DNA from: Neocallimastix lanati (nom. inval.)
Lineage: Eukaryota; Neocallimastigomycota; Neocallimastigomycetes; Neocallimastigales; Neocallimastigaceae
Reading direction: 5' to 3'
DNA length: 64,000 nt
NCBI GenBank assembly: GCA_016946835.1
Contig: JACVTC010000090.1
Span: forward strand, 569,501 to 633,500
The notes under the pieces were generated by a model that saw nothing but the letters and a program-made list of their open reading frames with translations, was not told the origin of the DNA and did not search any database. Shown one piece after another: positions 1-13,526 of this stretch. The translations under genes were made by a program, and so were the position numbers. The first letter of the stretch is position 1. Each line of letters starts with the position of its first letter.

Positions 1-3000
1 ACTATGGCTAAAACATTAGCAAAGAAGATGGTTGTATTATATAAATTATCAAAAGGTCAATTATCAAAACAACATCACTACGATTTTGGTTTAAGAGCTT
101 TAAAATCTGTATTAGTTATGGCTGGTAGTTTAAAAAGAGGATCACCAGATTTAGATGAAGATGTTGTATTAATGAGAGCTTTAAGAGATATGAATTTACC
201 AAAGTTTGTATTTGAGGATGTTCCTTTGTTCTTAGGTTTAATTTCTGATTTATTCCCTGGTCTTGATTGTCCTAGGGTTAGGTATCCAAGTTTTAATGAT
301 GCTGTAGAAGAAGTATTAAAGGAAGATAAAATGATTATTGTTCCTGAACAAGTGGATAAAGTTGTCCAATTATATGAAACTATGTTAACAAGACATACTA
401 CTATGGTTGTAGGTCCATCTGGTGGTGGTAAATCTGTTATTATAAACACAATTGCTAAGGCCCAAACAAAGTTAGGACTACCTACAAAATTATATATTAT
501 GAATCCAAAGGCTATTACAGTTATAGAACTTTATGGTATTTTAGATATTGTTACAAGAGATTGGACGGATGGACTTCTCTCAAATATTTTCAGAGAAATC
601 AATAAACCAACAGATAAAAAAGAAAGAAAATATATGGTATTTGATGGTGATGTAGATGCAGTTTGGGTAGAAAATATGAATTCTGTTATGGATGATAACA
701 GATTATTAACGCTACCTAATGGTGAGCGTATTAGATTACAAAAACATGTTTCACTTCTTTTTGAAGTTGGTGATTTACAGTATGCATCTCCAGCTACAGT
801 TAGTAGATGTGGTATGGTATATATGGATCCTAAAAATTTAGGTTATAAACCATATTTCTACAAGTGGGCATATAGCCACCCAAATAAGGAAGAGCAAGAA
901 CAGTTAATTAAGTTATTCGAAAAATATATTCCATTTTGTATTGATTATGTATTTGAAGGTACTTATCAAAATGAAACAACTGATCCTTTGAAATTAGTTA
1001 TTCCTATAACTTCATTATGCATGATTACTCAATTATGTTGTATTTTAGATACTATGATTCCAGAAGGAAAAGTACAAGTTAGTGAAAATGTTTTAGAAGG
1101 TATCTTTATATTTGGTATTGTTTTCTCTATAGGTGCTGGAATACTTGAGGAAGATAGAGAAAAGTTTAGTGAAATGATAAAGAAAATATCTGAATTAACC
1201 CAAGTTCATGGAAATAGTATGATAAGTGTTGGTCAAATTCCAGGAAATGAAAAATCACTATATGACTATCTTTTTGATGTAAGTAGAGAGCAGTGGGTAT
1301 CATGGAGTGAATATATTCCAGAATATGTTCATGAACCATTAAAACCTTTTAATGATATTTTAGTTCCAACAATGGATACAGTTCGTCATACATGGCTCTT
1401 AGATAAATTAGTTGGAATTAAGAAACCTGTATTGTTTGTTGGTGAACCTGGTACATCAAAAACTGTAACATTACAAAATTATTTACATAAATTGGATGCT
1501 GAAAAATATATTGTATTAAATGCTAATTTCTCAAGTAGAACAACATCTTTAGATATTCAAAGAAATTTAGAAGCAAATGTTGAAAAGAGAACCAAGGATA
1601 CTTACGGTCCAGCTGCCGGCAAAAAATTAATTGTTTGTATTGATGATTTAAATATGCCACAAAAAGATATATATGGTACACAACAACCAATTGCTTTATT
1701 GAAGTTATTGTTTGAAAAAGGAGGTCTTTATAGTAGAGGTAAAGAATTAAACTGGAAACATCTAAAAGATGTACAATTTGTAAGTGCCATGGGTACACCA
1801 GGTGGTGGTAGAAATGATATTGATCCAAGATTCTCATCTTTATTTGCAATATTTAATATTACATTCCCAAAAAAAGAATCGTTAAGTAGAATATATTCAT
1901 CAATTATTGAAGGTCATACTGTAGCCTTTTCTGATGAAATTAAAGCTGTTGTTCCAAAAATTACTAAAATGACATTAAGATTATATGAAGAAATTTTACA
2001 ACATTTACTCCCAACACCATCGAAATTTCATTACATATTTAATCTTCGTGATATTAGTAGAGTTTACGAAGGTATTTATCAAACTGTTCCAGATAACTTT
2101 ACCACTGCAAGTTCATTTGGTCGTTTATGGAGAAATGAATGCTTAAGAGTATTTTATGATAGATTGGTAACTGATGAAGATAAAGAGTATGTTAATAATT
2201 TAATTAATAGTTTGATTTCAGAAAATTTTGAAGATGTAGAATCAATTACTAGAAATCCTATATTATTTGGGGATTTCAGACAAGCAATGCAGGAAGAAAA
2301 TCCAGTTAGAATTTATGAAGATTTATTAGATTACAATGCTATTAGACCAATTTTCCAAGAAATACTTGAAGAATACAATGATGTGAATAATAAAATGAAT
2401 CTTGTTCTTTTTGATGATGCCTTAGAACATTTAACTAGAATTCACAGAATTATTCGTTTGAAAAGAGGTCATGCCTTATTGGTTGGTGTTGGTGGTAGTG
2501 GTAAGCAATCACTTACTAGATTAGTGGCATATGCTGCTGGATATGAAGTTTTCGAAATCACATTAACAAGAGGTTATGGTGAAAATGAATTTAGAGAAAA
2601 TCTTAAAACATTATATACTCAATTAGCAGAAGGTAAAAAGACTGTATTTATGTTTACAGATGCACACGTTGTCCAAGAAGGTTTCTTAGAATTGATTAAT
2701 AATATGTTAACTACAGGTATGGTTCCAGCTTTGTATGATGATGATGAAAAAGATGCTTTAATTAATTCACTTAGAGAAGAAGTCAAGAAAATGGGTATTG
2801 TAGAAAATAAGGAAAATATTTGGCAATATTTCATAAATAAATGCAATAATTATCTTCACATTGTTCTTTGTATGTCACCTCAAGGTGATAAATTACGTGA
2901 GAGATGCAGAAGTTTCCCTGGTTTAGTTAATAACACTATTATTGATTGGTTCCAGCCATGGCCAGAGCAAGCTTTATTTGCTGTAGCTGATGCTTTCCTT

Positions 3001-6000
3001 GGAACAGTGAATGTACCACAAGAAAATAGAGCAGATATAGTTACCCATATGGTCAAAGTTCATCTTTTAGTAGGTGAAACTAGTAATTTATTCCTTCAAA
3101 GATACAGAAGAACTAATTTTGTAACTCCAAAGAACTACTTAGATTATATTAATACATATAATATGCTGTTAAAAGATAATCTTGAATTAAATGGAAAACT
3201 TTGTAATAGATTAGAAACAGGTTTAGGTAAATTAGAAGAAGCTTCATCTCAATTGGATGTATTAAATGAACAATTAGCAGAACAAAATATAGCTGTAAAA
3301 AATAAAACTGAAGCGTGTAATCAACTATTAGAAGTTATTACAAAAAATACAGCTGAAGCTGAAGAAAAAAAGGCTTTAGCTATCAAAAAGGAAGCTGAAT
3401 TAACTACTCAAACTTTACAAATAGCTAGTGATAAGGAAGAAGCTGAAAATGCCTTGGCAGAAGCACTTCCAGCATTAGAAGAAGCTAAATTAGCTTTAAA
3501 TAATTTATCTTCAGCAGAAATTACTGAAATTCGTTCCTTTGCAAAGCCACCAAAGGAAGTACAAAAAGTTTGTGAATGTATTTGTGTTATTAAGGGAATT
3601 AAGGATATTTCATGGAAATCAGCAAAAACGATGATGTCACAAGTTGATTTTAAGTCATCCTTATCAAATCTTGATATTGATAATATTTCTGGACAACAAT
3701 TAAAATCTGTGAAAGCAATTATTCGTGAAATGGATATTCAACCTGCTAGAATGAAAGAAATTTCATCTGCTGGTGCTGGATTATTGCAATTCGTTAATGC
3801 TGTAGTAGGTTATTGTAATGTTGCTAAGCAAATACAACCAAAAAGAAATGCTGTCGCTGCATTAGAAAAGAACTTACAACAAAGTAAAAAAGATTATGAT
3901 AAAATTACAAAAGAATTAGCAGATTTAAATAATCAATTAAGTTCTTTACAAGAGAACTTCCAACAGAAAAAGACAGAACAAATTGAACTTAAACAAATGG
4001 CTGAACTTATGGAACGTCGTTTGATTGCTGCAGATAAACTTATTTCTGGATTAAGCTCTGAAAGAATTCGTTGGTCAAAAGATTTAGAAAGCTTGAAAGA
4101 ACAAAGAATTCAATTAATAGGTGATTGTTTATTAGAATCAGGATTTTTAAGTTATACTGGGGCATTTAATTGGGAATTAAGAAATGAATTAATTTATAAT
4201 AAATGGGTTAATGATTTAAAGGATAAAAATATTCCGATATCACCAAACTTTAGACTAGAAACTTTATTAGTAACGGATGTTGAAATTAGTAAATGGGCAT
4301 CTCAAGGCCTTCCAAGTGATGAATTATCTATTCAAAATGGTATTTTAACTACAAAGGGTACACGTTTCCCGTTATGTATTGATCCTCAACAACAAGCACT
4401 TAATTGGATTAAGAAAAAAGAAGCAAATAATAATTTGAAAATTTCATCATTTATGGAACCTGATTTCTTAAAACAATTAGAAATGGCTATTACATATGGT
4501 TTCCCATTCTTATTTGAAGATGTTGATGAATATATAGATCCAGTTATTGATAATGTAATTGATAAAAATATAAAATCCGCAAGTGGTAGGAAGTTTATTG
4601 TTCTTGGAGATAAAGAAGTTGATTATGATCCAAACTTCCGTTTATATTTAGTTTCAAGACATGCTAATCCTGTATATTCACCAAAAATATTTGGTAGTGC
4701 ATTAATTATTAATTATAATTTAACATTTAAAGGTCTTTCAGATCAATTATTAAATGTTGTAGTAAATCATGAAAGAAGAGAATTAGAAGAACAAAGAGAG
4801 AGATTAACAATTGAAATGAGTGAAAATAAGAAATTATTAAAAGATTTCGAAGATATGCTTTTAAGAGAATTAGCTTCTTCAACTGGTATGATGTTAGATA
4901 ATGTTGAATTAATCAGTACTTTGGAAGATACAAAATCCAAAGCAAGTGAAATTTCTCAAAAATTAATTTTAGCAAATCAAACTTCTGAAGAAGTTAATAA
5001 TTCACGTAATGCGTATAGACCGGTAGCAAAATGTGGTGCTGTATTATTCTTTGTTATTACAGAATTATCAACAATTAATCCTATGTATGAATACTCTCTA
5101 AGTGCATTCTTAGAAGTATTCAATTCCTCATTAAAGAAAAGTAAACCTGATCCAGTTCTTTCTAAAAGATTAGTAAAAATTATTGATACGTTAAAATACT
5201 CTGTGTATAACTATACATGCACTGGTTTATTTGAAAAACATAAACTTATGTTTTCATTCCAAATGACTATTAAATTAATGGATGCTGAAGGTAAAATTGA
5301 TCAAAATGAATTAAACTTCTTCCTTAAGGGTGATATATCCTTAGATGAACCAGAAATTCCAAATCCATATCCAACATGGATGACAAATCAAGGCTGGAAA
5401 AATCTTATTAAGCTTTCTACAATTAATCCAGTATTTTCAAATCTTGTTAATGATGTTATGTCTAATGAAGAAACTTGGAGAACATGGGCTAAAAAGGATA
5501 GACAGACTAAAAACATCGTTTTCCCTATGGGATACTCAGAAACTACTACACCATTCCAACAGCTATGCTTACTAAGATGCTTTAGAATTGATCAAGTATA
5601 TAATGCTATTACCAGCTTTGTAATTAGTGAAATGGGTGAAAAGTATGTTATGCCACCAGTTATTAATTATCAAAACATTTTTGATCAATCATCACCAACA
5701 TCACCAGTTGTATTTGTTTTGAGTCCTGGTGCTGATCCACAGAGTGATTTACAAAAGCTTGCAGAAAATCTTGGGTTTGGTGGTAATAAATTAAAATTCT
5801 TGTCTTTAGGTCAAGGTCAAGCTCCAATTGCTCTTCAATTGTTAGATGTAGCTGTCTCAAGAGGTCAATGGCTTATGCTTCAAAATTGCCATTTATTAGT
5901 TAACTGGCTGAAAACATTAGAGAAAATATTAGATAAAATTGAAAAACCACATCGTGATTTCAGATTATGGCTTACTACTGAGCCAATTGCAGGTTTCCCA

Positions 6001-7617
6001 ATTGGTATTTTACAAAAGTCATTAAAAGTTGTAACAGAACCTCCAAATGGATTAAAGTTAAATTTAAGAAGTAGTTTCTATAAGATTGCCGAAAAAGATT
6101 TGGAAGATTGTGAACATGAAGTATTTAAATCATTAGTATATATTCTTGCCTTTTTCCATGCGGTCGTACAAGAAAGAAGCAAATATGGTAAAATTGGATG
6201 GAATGTTACTTATGACTTTAATGAATCTGATTTTAGAGTATCATACACTATTATTAAAATGTACTTGAATAAAACATTAGAACAAGATGATCAAAAGATT
6301 CCTTGGACTACTTTGAGATATCTCATTGGAGAAACAATTTATGGTGGTCGTGTAACAGATGATTATGATAGAAGAGTTGTAAATGTATACTTGGAAGAAT
6401 ATTTAGGAGATTTCTTATTTGATTCCTTCCAACCTTTCTTCTTCTATAAGGGTCAAAATATTAGATATAAGATACCACCAGTAGGTTCACGTGAAGATTA
6501 TATTAATTATATTGAAGATCTTCCATTGACAAACTCACCAGATGTTTTAGGTCTTCATCCTGATGCAGAAATTGGTTATTTGACAACAGCAGTTAACACA
6601 ATGTGGTCAGAATTATTAAGTTTACAACCACGTAGTTCTGAAAGTTCAGATGGTATTAGTCGAGAAGATTTCATTGGAGGTATTGCATCAGATATTCAAG
6701 AAAGTATTCCAGCTGTGTTTGATACAGTAAGAATTTATAAGAGCTTTGGAACCCCTACGCCTACTAAGATTGTATTAATTCAAGAATTGGAAAGATGGAA
6801 TATTTTAGTTGAAACAATGGCTACTTCTCTTCATGATTTAAGAGGAGCATTAAAAGGTGAAATTGGTATGAGTCAGAAATTAGATGAAATTGCAAATAGT
6901 CTATACGATGGTGTACTTCCTGACATGTGGAGAAATTTAGCACCACAAACAGAAAAGAAACTTGGTAGTTGGATGAATCACTTTAAGAAGAGATATAATC
7001 AATATTCTGAATGGGTAAAAGAAGGTGAACCAATTGTTATTTGGTTAGCAGGTTTACATGTACCAGAAGCATATACTACAGCTTTAGTACAAACTGCATG
7101 TAGAAAGAATGGATGGTCATTAGATAGATCAACTTTGTATACAGAAGTTACGCAATATACTAATCCAGAAGATATTATTGAGAAACCTCCATCTGGATGT
7201 TATGCCCAAGGTTTATTCTTAGAAGGTATAAAATTTTTAAATGTTAATTTATTTATGAATATATTATTTATATAAATTTTATTAAAATAATTTAAAATAA
7301 TATAATCATATGATAATTAATTTCATTTATTGTTAATATAAAAAAAAGGTGCTGGATGGGATCTTGAAGGAAATTGCTTAATGAAATTACCACCTGGAAG
7401 TTCGCTTTATCAAAACCTTCCAATCTTAAGAATTATTCCAATAGAAACTAATCGCCTTCGTCTTAAGAACACATTTAAAACGCCAGTGTATGTTACTCAA
7501 CAGCGTAGAAATGCATCAGGTGTTGGATGGGTTATGGATGCTAACTTGGCAACAAAAGAACATTATAGTCATTGGGTACTACAAGGTGTTGCACTTGTAT
7601 TAAATATTAGTGATTAA
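1..7617 (+). CDS. axonemal dynein heavy chain, DNAH10-like (C-terminal part)
   Basis: Force-generating ATPase of the flagellar inner dynein arm. The frame is open to the left edge, so AAA1 and the N-terminal tail lie outside the window; 2,497 residues are visible. P-loops: AAA2 GPSGGGKS at residue 138, AAA3 GEPGTSKT at 481, AAA4 GVGGSGKQS at 829. The stalk coiled coil begins near residue 1063, followed by the microtubule-binding tip, the second stalk helix near 1300, AAA5, AAA6 and the C-terminal domain. Runs such as [19 protein letters not shown] resemble DNAH10 (inner arm I1/f beta chain) more than outer-arm chains; this subtype call is from memory. Exons: 1-7225 and 7349-7617. The phase-1 intron 7226-7348 (GTATAA...AAAG) restores LEG-AGWD and the conserved end [10 protein letters not shown]. 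Without splicing the frame stops at 7275. Axonemal dynein implies a flagellated stage. Confidence 0.95.
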
Positions 7618-7882
7618 ATTATAAATCAATTTTTTTTTTTTTATTAATAATAGTAGATATCAAATATAGTGCAATATATAGAACTGAATATATATAATCA
7701 TTGCAATTATTAATAAATTATTATTAATTTAATTATATAATTTAATTATATAAACTTTATTATATAATTACGTAAAATAATAAAAACATATATATAGAGC
7801 ATTTTTTGTATATAGAATATTTATTACGTATTAAACATTTTTTTTACTATATATCTATTTAAAATAAATAATATGTATAAAA

Positions 7883-7913
<31 letters not shown>

Positions 7914-8462
7914 TACAGAAAGATAATTAATATATATATATATATCATTCATATTAGTATATAAAGAAGAAAAAAATGAACATTTAATACTTAATGTAAA
8001 TATATATATATATAAACTAAAAATATTAATAACTATAATTATATCTTTCGTTTACTTTCGACCGTATATTATATTAAAAATATAATAAATATAATAAATA
8101 AATAAATGAAGAAATTAAAATGATGTAGTAACATATTTGTATATTTAATAACAATTATTAAATATAATATTTATATCTTTTTGATAATAATTATTTTATT
8201 TCAATATGTATTATTATAATTATAATAATTATAATACTTCAATTCATATAAAATTTATATAGTTCTATATATTATAATATAATTAATATATTTCCTATTT
8301 CTTATAAATAGATTGAATTATTTATATTAGAAATAGAGGACTCTCTTGTAAGATTTTAGGAATTAGAATTATTATTTTATTGTACGAATATTATAATTTT
8401 ATTAAAATTTATTAATTTTACTAAACAACCATTATTAAAACAACTCACTGCTTTTAAATTAT
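7618..8462. other. intergenic, AT-rich
   Basis: Between the dynein stop and the copia element. It holds a poly-A run near 7889-7912 and short TA repeats. No coding signal was seen on either strand. Confidence 0.6.
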
Positions 8463-8670
8463 TGCACATAAAAATTCAGCATATCAAAAACTCAATAATG
8501 TGTTACTTCAAAAATATGTGCTTTAGACAATAAAATAAATTAATTACATTTTATTTCTTTGTTTATTGTATTACAAATTCTTGTTGTATTCATTAATAGC
8601 CATATTTAAAATAAATACATGCAAATAATTTATAAATTTTAAGAATAGTGCAATTATATAAATATTCTAA
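8463..8670 (+). repeat. 5' LTR of copia-1
   Basis: Aligns with 12875-13095 through TGTGTTA, GACAATA, ATTACAAATTCTTGTTGTATT and TAGCCATATTTAAAATAAATAC. The two copies differ at many positions, so the insertion is old. The left edge is uncertain by about 20 bp and the right edge by about 40 bp. Confidence 0.6.
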
Positions 8671-8796
8671 TTAATTAACTTAAATTAAAAATACGTTTTA
8701 TTTACTTTTAGATTAAGAGTCTAATATACTCTTATATAATTATTCTTAAAAATATTTTTTTTTAAGAAGAATATTTCTACTTTATTATTTCTACGA

Positions 8797-9600
8797 CATG
8801 TCTCAAGTAAATTACAAATCAAAGAACGTCTTGACAAGACTAACTTTGAAGAATGGCAATTCCTTATTAATCACGTACTTAAATCCAACAAATTTTAAAG
8901 TACGTTAAACCCATTGTGATTGGTGAACTTATGAAGAAACTTAACAACGAAAAAGAAAAGCCTGTAAAAGACAACAAAGTCATCAAGAGAATTAAAAAAC
9001 ATGAAGATGAAATCGAAAATGCTGAAACTAAAGAAACTAAAGATGTTTTGGCATGTACATTATTAGTTCAAATGTCCCTAAGGAAGTTTTTGAATATATC
9101 AAAAGGCTTGAAACTACATTCGACATTATGCAAAAGCTCAAAAATCTCAATGGAAAAAAGAAATCCTCAGATCTCCAATACCGGACCAAAGAAATGTATT
9201 CAATTAAGGCTAAAAACTTATCTGAACGTAGAGACGTCATAAATCAAATCGAAGAAATATTTGATATTATATAAAAGAATAAAGCCAATCTTGGTGATTG
9301 GAAAAAAATCGGAGTTCAGTATATTTCTATTCCTAAAATCTTAAGAGACCAGATTCATCCAGACGGACTTGAAACTGTTGAAGATTTCTTACAGGAAGCA
9401 ACAAATAAAAAAAACATCCAGATTTACTTGCACAGTACTATTGATTTCAATAGAAATATAAATAGCTATGGAGATACAATTGATAAAGATTCCATTGAAC
9501 AAAAAGGAAAAAAATACAATACTTTCAAATCCCAGGAAAATTACAATTCAAAATCCGAAATATTGTCATATCTGTAAAACACATGGACTAGCACTGACGA
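8797..9600 (+). pseudogene. copia-1 gag remnant
   Basis: Capsid-like nucleocapsid precursor of the retroelement. The segment reads in pieces as copia gag: a TNFEEWQFLINHVLK stretch near 8840, then an open segment 8916-9242 beginning MIGELMKKLNNEKEK. Near 9565 a CHICKTHG run recalls the CCHC zinc knuckle. At least two frameshifts separate the pieces, and stops occur at 9272 and 9576. The protein cannot be produced from this copy. Confidence 0.6.
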
Positions 9601-9876
9601 GTGAAAATACGATGGTTTAAACAAAATAAATAAAAATTAAAATAAAAATAGCAAAATAAAGTCCAATTATAAGAAAGAATTCAAGAATTCTCAATCTAAA
9701 AAAAAATTTATTTCCAATATTGAAAAGAAAAAGAATTTGATAACGAAGTTTCTTTTGAAGGAAATATATGGCAAAACTGACGAGTACATTGAAAAAATTG
9801 AAACTGAGAGCGAGAAACTCACAAAAGATAATAAAATAGAATATTTCATCGCCATCGTAGACAAACCACAAAAAAG

Positions 9877-11271
9877 TAAAACTCTCTGGATATACGATAC
9901 CGGTGCATCTGAACACATTACCAACAACAAGGATATTCTCATAAATTTTAAAGAAGAAAAGATTATCATGAAATGTGCCAACAATTTCTTATGTGAATTC
10001 AATGGAGTATGAACTTAGGAAGGAAATATTAATGGCTATAACATTTAATTGGACAATGTCTTTTATTAAAAGGATATAAATATAAAACTTATTAGTGATA
10101 TAAAACTTGCTAGTAATGGAATGGATTGCTCATTAAAAAGAAAAAAATAAAAGGTATTCCATACTTTAAAATATAGGAAATTTTGAAGCCAACAAAAACA
10201 GTACGATTCAAATGGTCATCAATAATAATCAAGAACCAAAAAGTTATATTAATTCAATGTTCATCTGAAGAATCCTTGAATATAAATAATCAGTCTAAAA
10301 TTCTCTGGCATAGAAAGTTTGGTCATTTCTATAATTAAAACTTAAATAAATACTAAAAATTACACATTATAAAACCTACAAATTGTATCGACTATAAAAT
10401 TGCCAAACTAAACAAAAACCACATAACCTGGACGAAAAACTTCCTTAGCATTAGAAACTATCCATTCAGACTTAATTGGACCAATCCAGAAATCATTTAC
10501 GGACAAAAGATATGTTTTTATCTTCATCGACGATATCTCAAGAAAAAGTTGGATTTTTCTTTTGGAAAATAAATTTGAATCTCCAAGGATAATAATAATA
10601 ATAAATTTCTTCAATTATTTAAATAATCAATTCAATGAAAAAATAAAAACTTTCATACTGATCATGGATCTGACTACAATAATAAAATAGTTTTAAATTA
10701 TTGCAATGAAAGTGGGATTTTTAAATACTAATCCCACCTCACAATCCTAAAAATAATGGAATTGCCGAAAAATTCAGTTACACTTTAATTAGTTGTGATA
10801 AAACTTCAATGGAGTAAAATGTCTAATGAATTTTGAGATTACACAGTGAAATATGCTAATTTACTATACACCGTTACTCCTCATAAAGGAATACAAAATA
10901 AAATTTCAAATGAAATGTATTACTACAACAAGGTAAACTTAAAATACACAAAAGTATTTATATATGAAGCATACTGTAAGAACTTTTCACAGAATAAATC
11001 AAAATTCAAAAGTAGTGCCATTAAAGGTTTATTAGTAGATTTCAATATGAAATCAAATTACTTTATGATCATGGATACAAAAGAATATAATATTCATTTG
11101 GTTAGAGAAGTTGTATTTGATGAAAAAACACCTTCTGCTCTTTCTTACAGGGAACATAATGGAAAGCTACCCACCAATGTATTCAACAATGGTAGTTATA
11201 TCCTTGAATTACCTGTTATTACAGATGAAGTCTCTGATGTTCATAGCATGCATTTAAATAATATTTATTAA
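9877..11271 (+). pseudogene. copia-1 protease and integrase remnant
   Basis: The aspartic protease active site DTGASEHIT lies near 9896-9922 in an open frame 9737-10012. Integrase follows: IHSDLIGP near 10465, FIFIDDISRKSW near 10515-10560, and PKNNGIAEKF near 10745. The open segment 10846-11271 holds the integrase C-terminal part, with KFKSSAIKGLLVDFN near 11000. The order protease-integrase-RT is diagnostic of copia. Several frameshifts and in-frame TAA codons interrupt it. Confidence 0.8.
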
Positions 11272-11439
11272 GAACCATCTTCATTCTCTATTAGAAAATA
11301 AAAAGATGATAATTCTTCTAATATCTCTATTAAAAATAAAGAATTAGAAAATAATATTAATTTAAAATTGTTTAAAGATAAATAACGTATTATTGAAGAT
11401 AATAATGAACGAAAACAAAATTTATTTAATGATAATTGT

Positions 11440-12853
11440 GATATTCGTTAAGAATTTACCATAAGAAGTAAAACCTATTTCCATAAAATGGGTTTATACT
11501 ATCAAAAGGGATGGTAAAGTAATATTCTCAAATACAAAGCCCAACTCGTTGCACAAGGATTTACACATAAGAAGGGTATTGACTATAATTTAACATATTC
11601 TTTTACCTTTTGCCTCAATAGCCTTAAGCAAGCTTACTATAGCCTTAGCTTCAAAATTTAATTGGAATCTAATACAACTTGACATAAAAGTCGAATATCT
11701 AAATGCTTCCCTGGACAAGGATATTTTTGTTTCCATACTACCAGATAATAAAAATCCTTGGTAAAGGCTATTAGCTACTCAAGAAAGCTCTATATGGCCT
11801 AAAACAATCAGGCCGTAAGTAGAACATACAGTTTTCCAATTTCCTCATAAATAATGACTTTGTACAACTTCGTTCTGACCTTGTATTTTTGTAAAAAAGA
11901 AAGGAGGAAAAACTATTTGCATTATTGGAGTGAATATTGATTATTTATTAATAACATTAATAAATAAATATAATAATCAAACTTTTAACAGAATAAAGAA
12001 AAATTTTAAAGTTTCAAAATACAACCCTGATGAATATATTTTAGGAATCATTATCAAAAATAAAAGTTCAAATTATACAATTTCTCAAACTCAACTAATA
12101 AATGATTTATTACAAAAATATAAAATTACAAATATCCAAAAAATTAAGAACTCTATGCTCGATAGTGACAAGGTCAAGTAAAAATGACGAAAATTTTGAT
12201 AAAACTATCTTTAAAAGCGCAGTAGGATTATTTATCTGTCTCTCAAAAGATACTCGTTCCGACATTGTATTTGGAAAAGTAGCAAGAAATTCTGAAAATC
12301 CTACTTTAGGAGACTAGAAAATGGTAATAAACATATTAAAATATTTAAACTATACTAAAAACAATGAAATAACATATAAAGGATAAGGGGAAATAGATAT
12401 AGTTGCATACACCGATTCTGATTTAGTTGATAATCATAGGATCAGAAATCTACCTCAGGATATATTATTACAATGAATAATGGCCTATCTGATGGTAATC
12501 TAAAAACAAACGGTTGTAGCTACTTCTACGGCCGAAGCAAAATACATAGCTACTTGTAAATGTACGAAGATAGTATTATGGATTAGAAACATTACAAAGG
12601 AATTATTTAATATTAATAAGCCAATAAAAATTTTCACTAACAACTTAGCCAGTAAAACAACTATAGAAAATGGAGAGCTAAATAATATATTAAAATATAT
12701 AAAAATAAAATTCTATTTTAATAAGGACTACATAAAAACAACAAAATAAATTTAAAATATATCAACACCGAAAAAATGTTAGCTGATCCATTAACAAAAG
12801 TTTTCAATGAACCAAAAATAACAAAGTTCACATACCAAATCTTTGATAAATAA
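11440..12853 (+). pseudogene. copia-1 reverse transcriptase and RNase H remnant
   Basis: RT motifs appear across frames: KYKAQLVAQGFTHKKGIDY near 11535, LKKALYGLKQSGRK near 11772-11815, and a thumb-like segment 11930-12181. RNase H follows: VAYTDSD near 12400, VVATSTAEAKY near 12513, and the terminal TEKMLADPLTKVF near 12768. A TAG sits where the conserved Trp after QSGRK is expected (11816), and another after TLGD (12315), where this family normally has Trp. Confidence 0.82.
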
Positions 12854-12874
12854 ATATTCTGGTCTGTAGGGTAA

Positions 12875-13095
12875 TGCTAAAAGAAATAATTAAAACTGAA
12901 TCATGTGTTATATTAAAAATGTGTGTTAAAGACAATATAATAAACTTAAAAAAAAAAATTTTATCTCGTTGTTTAATTATTCTTTATATATTTTCTTTTT
13001 AATTCATTGAATTACAAATTCTCGTTGTATTAATTTTTAGCTACATTTAGTGTAAATACTTTTAATAATTCATAAATTTAAAAGCAGTGAATGTT
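12875..13095 (+). repeat. 3' LTR of copia-1
   Basis: Begins with TGCTAAAAG after the purine-leaning GTAGGGTAA (about 12866-12874), a position typical of the polypurine tract. It shares the motifs listed for the 5' copy. The right edge is uncertain. Confidence 0.6.
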
Positions 13096-13311
13096 AATAA
13101 GTTTATTAATATAAATATATTGATCAAAATAATACTATTTCAAAAGTTATTTATTTAATTTTATTAAGTATTAAATTTTATATAATGTTACAATGTTTAA
13201 ATATATTTATGAATAGTTAATATGAATTATGAAATTTTAACTTCCATTAAATTTTATGTTCTATTATATATATTAATATATTGATGTTATATGAATATTA
13301 TTAAATTATTA

Positions 13312-13453
13312 TTAATCGATAGTATCTAAATCTTCAGGAATATTAAAATTTTTACAAAAATCTTTCGGAGTAACATAAAATTTATTATTACAAAATGATT
13401 GAAGTATAAATATATTATCTGTCCATCTATTTGCAGCTTCTATAATAATTATT

Positions 13454-13526
<73 letters not shown>

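Larger units (their letters stand above)
8463..13095 (+). mobile_element. decayed Ty1/copia LTR retrotransposon (copia-1)
   Basis: Two diverged direct repeats (about 8463-8670 and 12875-13095) flank gag, protease, integrase, reverse transcriptase and RNase H remnants in copia order (integrase before RT), all on the plus strand. Every domain is broken by stops and frameshifts, so the copy is dead. The LTR edges are approximate: the copies share TGTGTTA (8499 and 12904), AAAGACAATA-like and ATTACAAATTCT(T/C)GTTG motifs, but their outer ends have drifted. No target-site duplication could be recognised. Confidence 0.85.

Noticed and set aside
78-5860. Short minus-strand frames under the dynein gene
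   Set aside because: Antisense shadows of a continuous, well-conserved coding exon.
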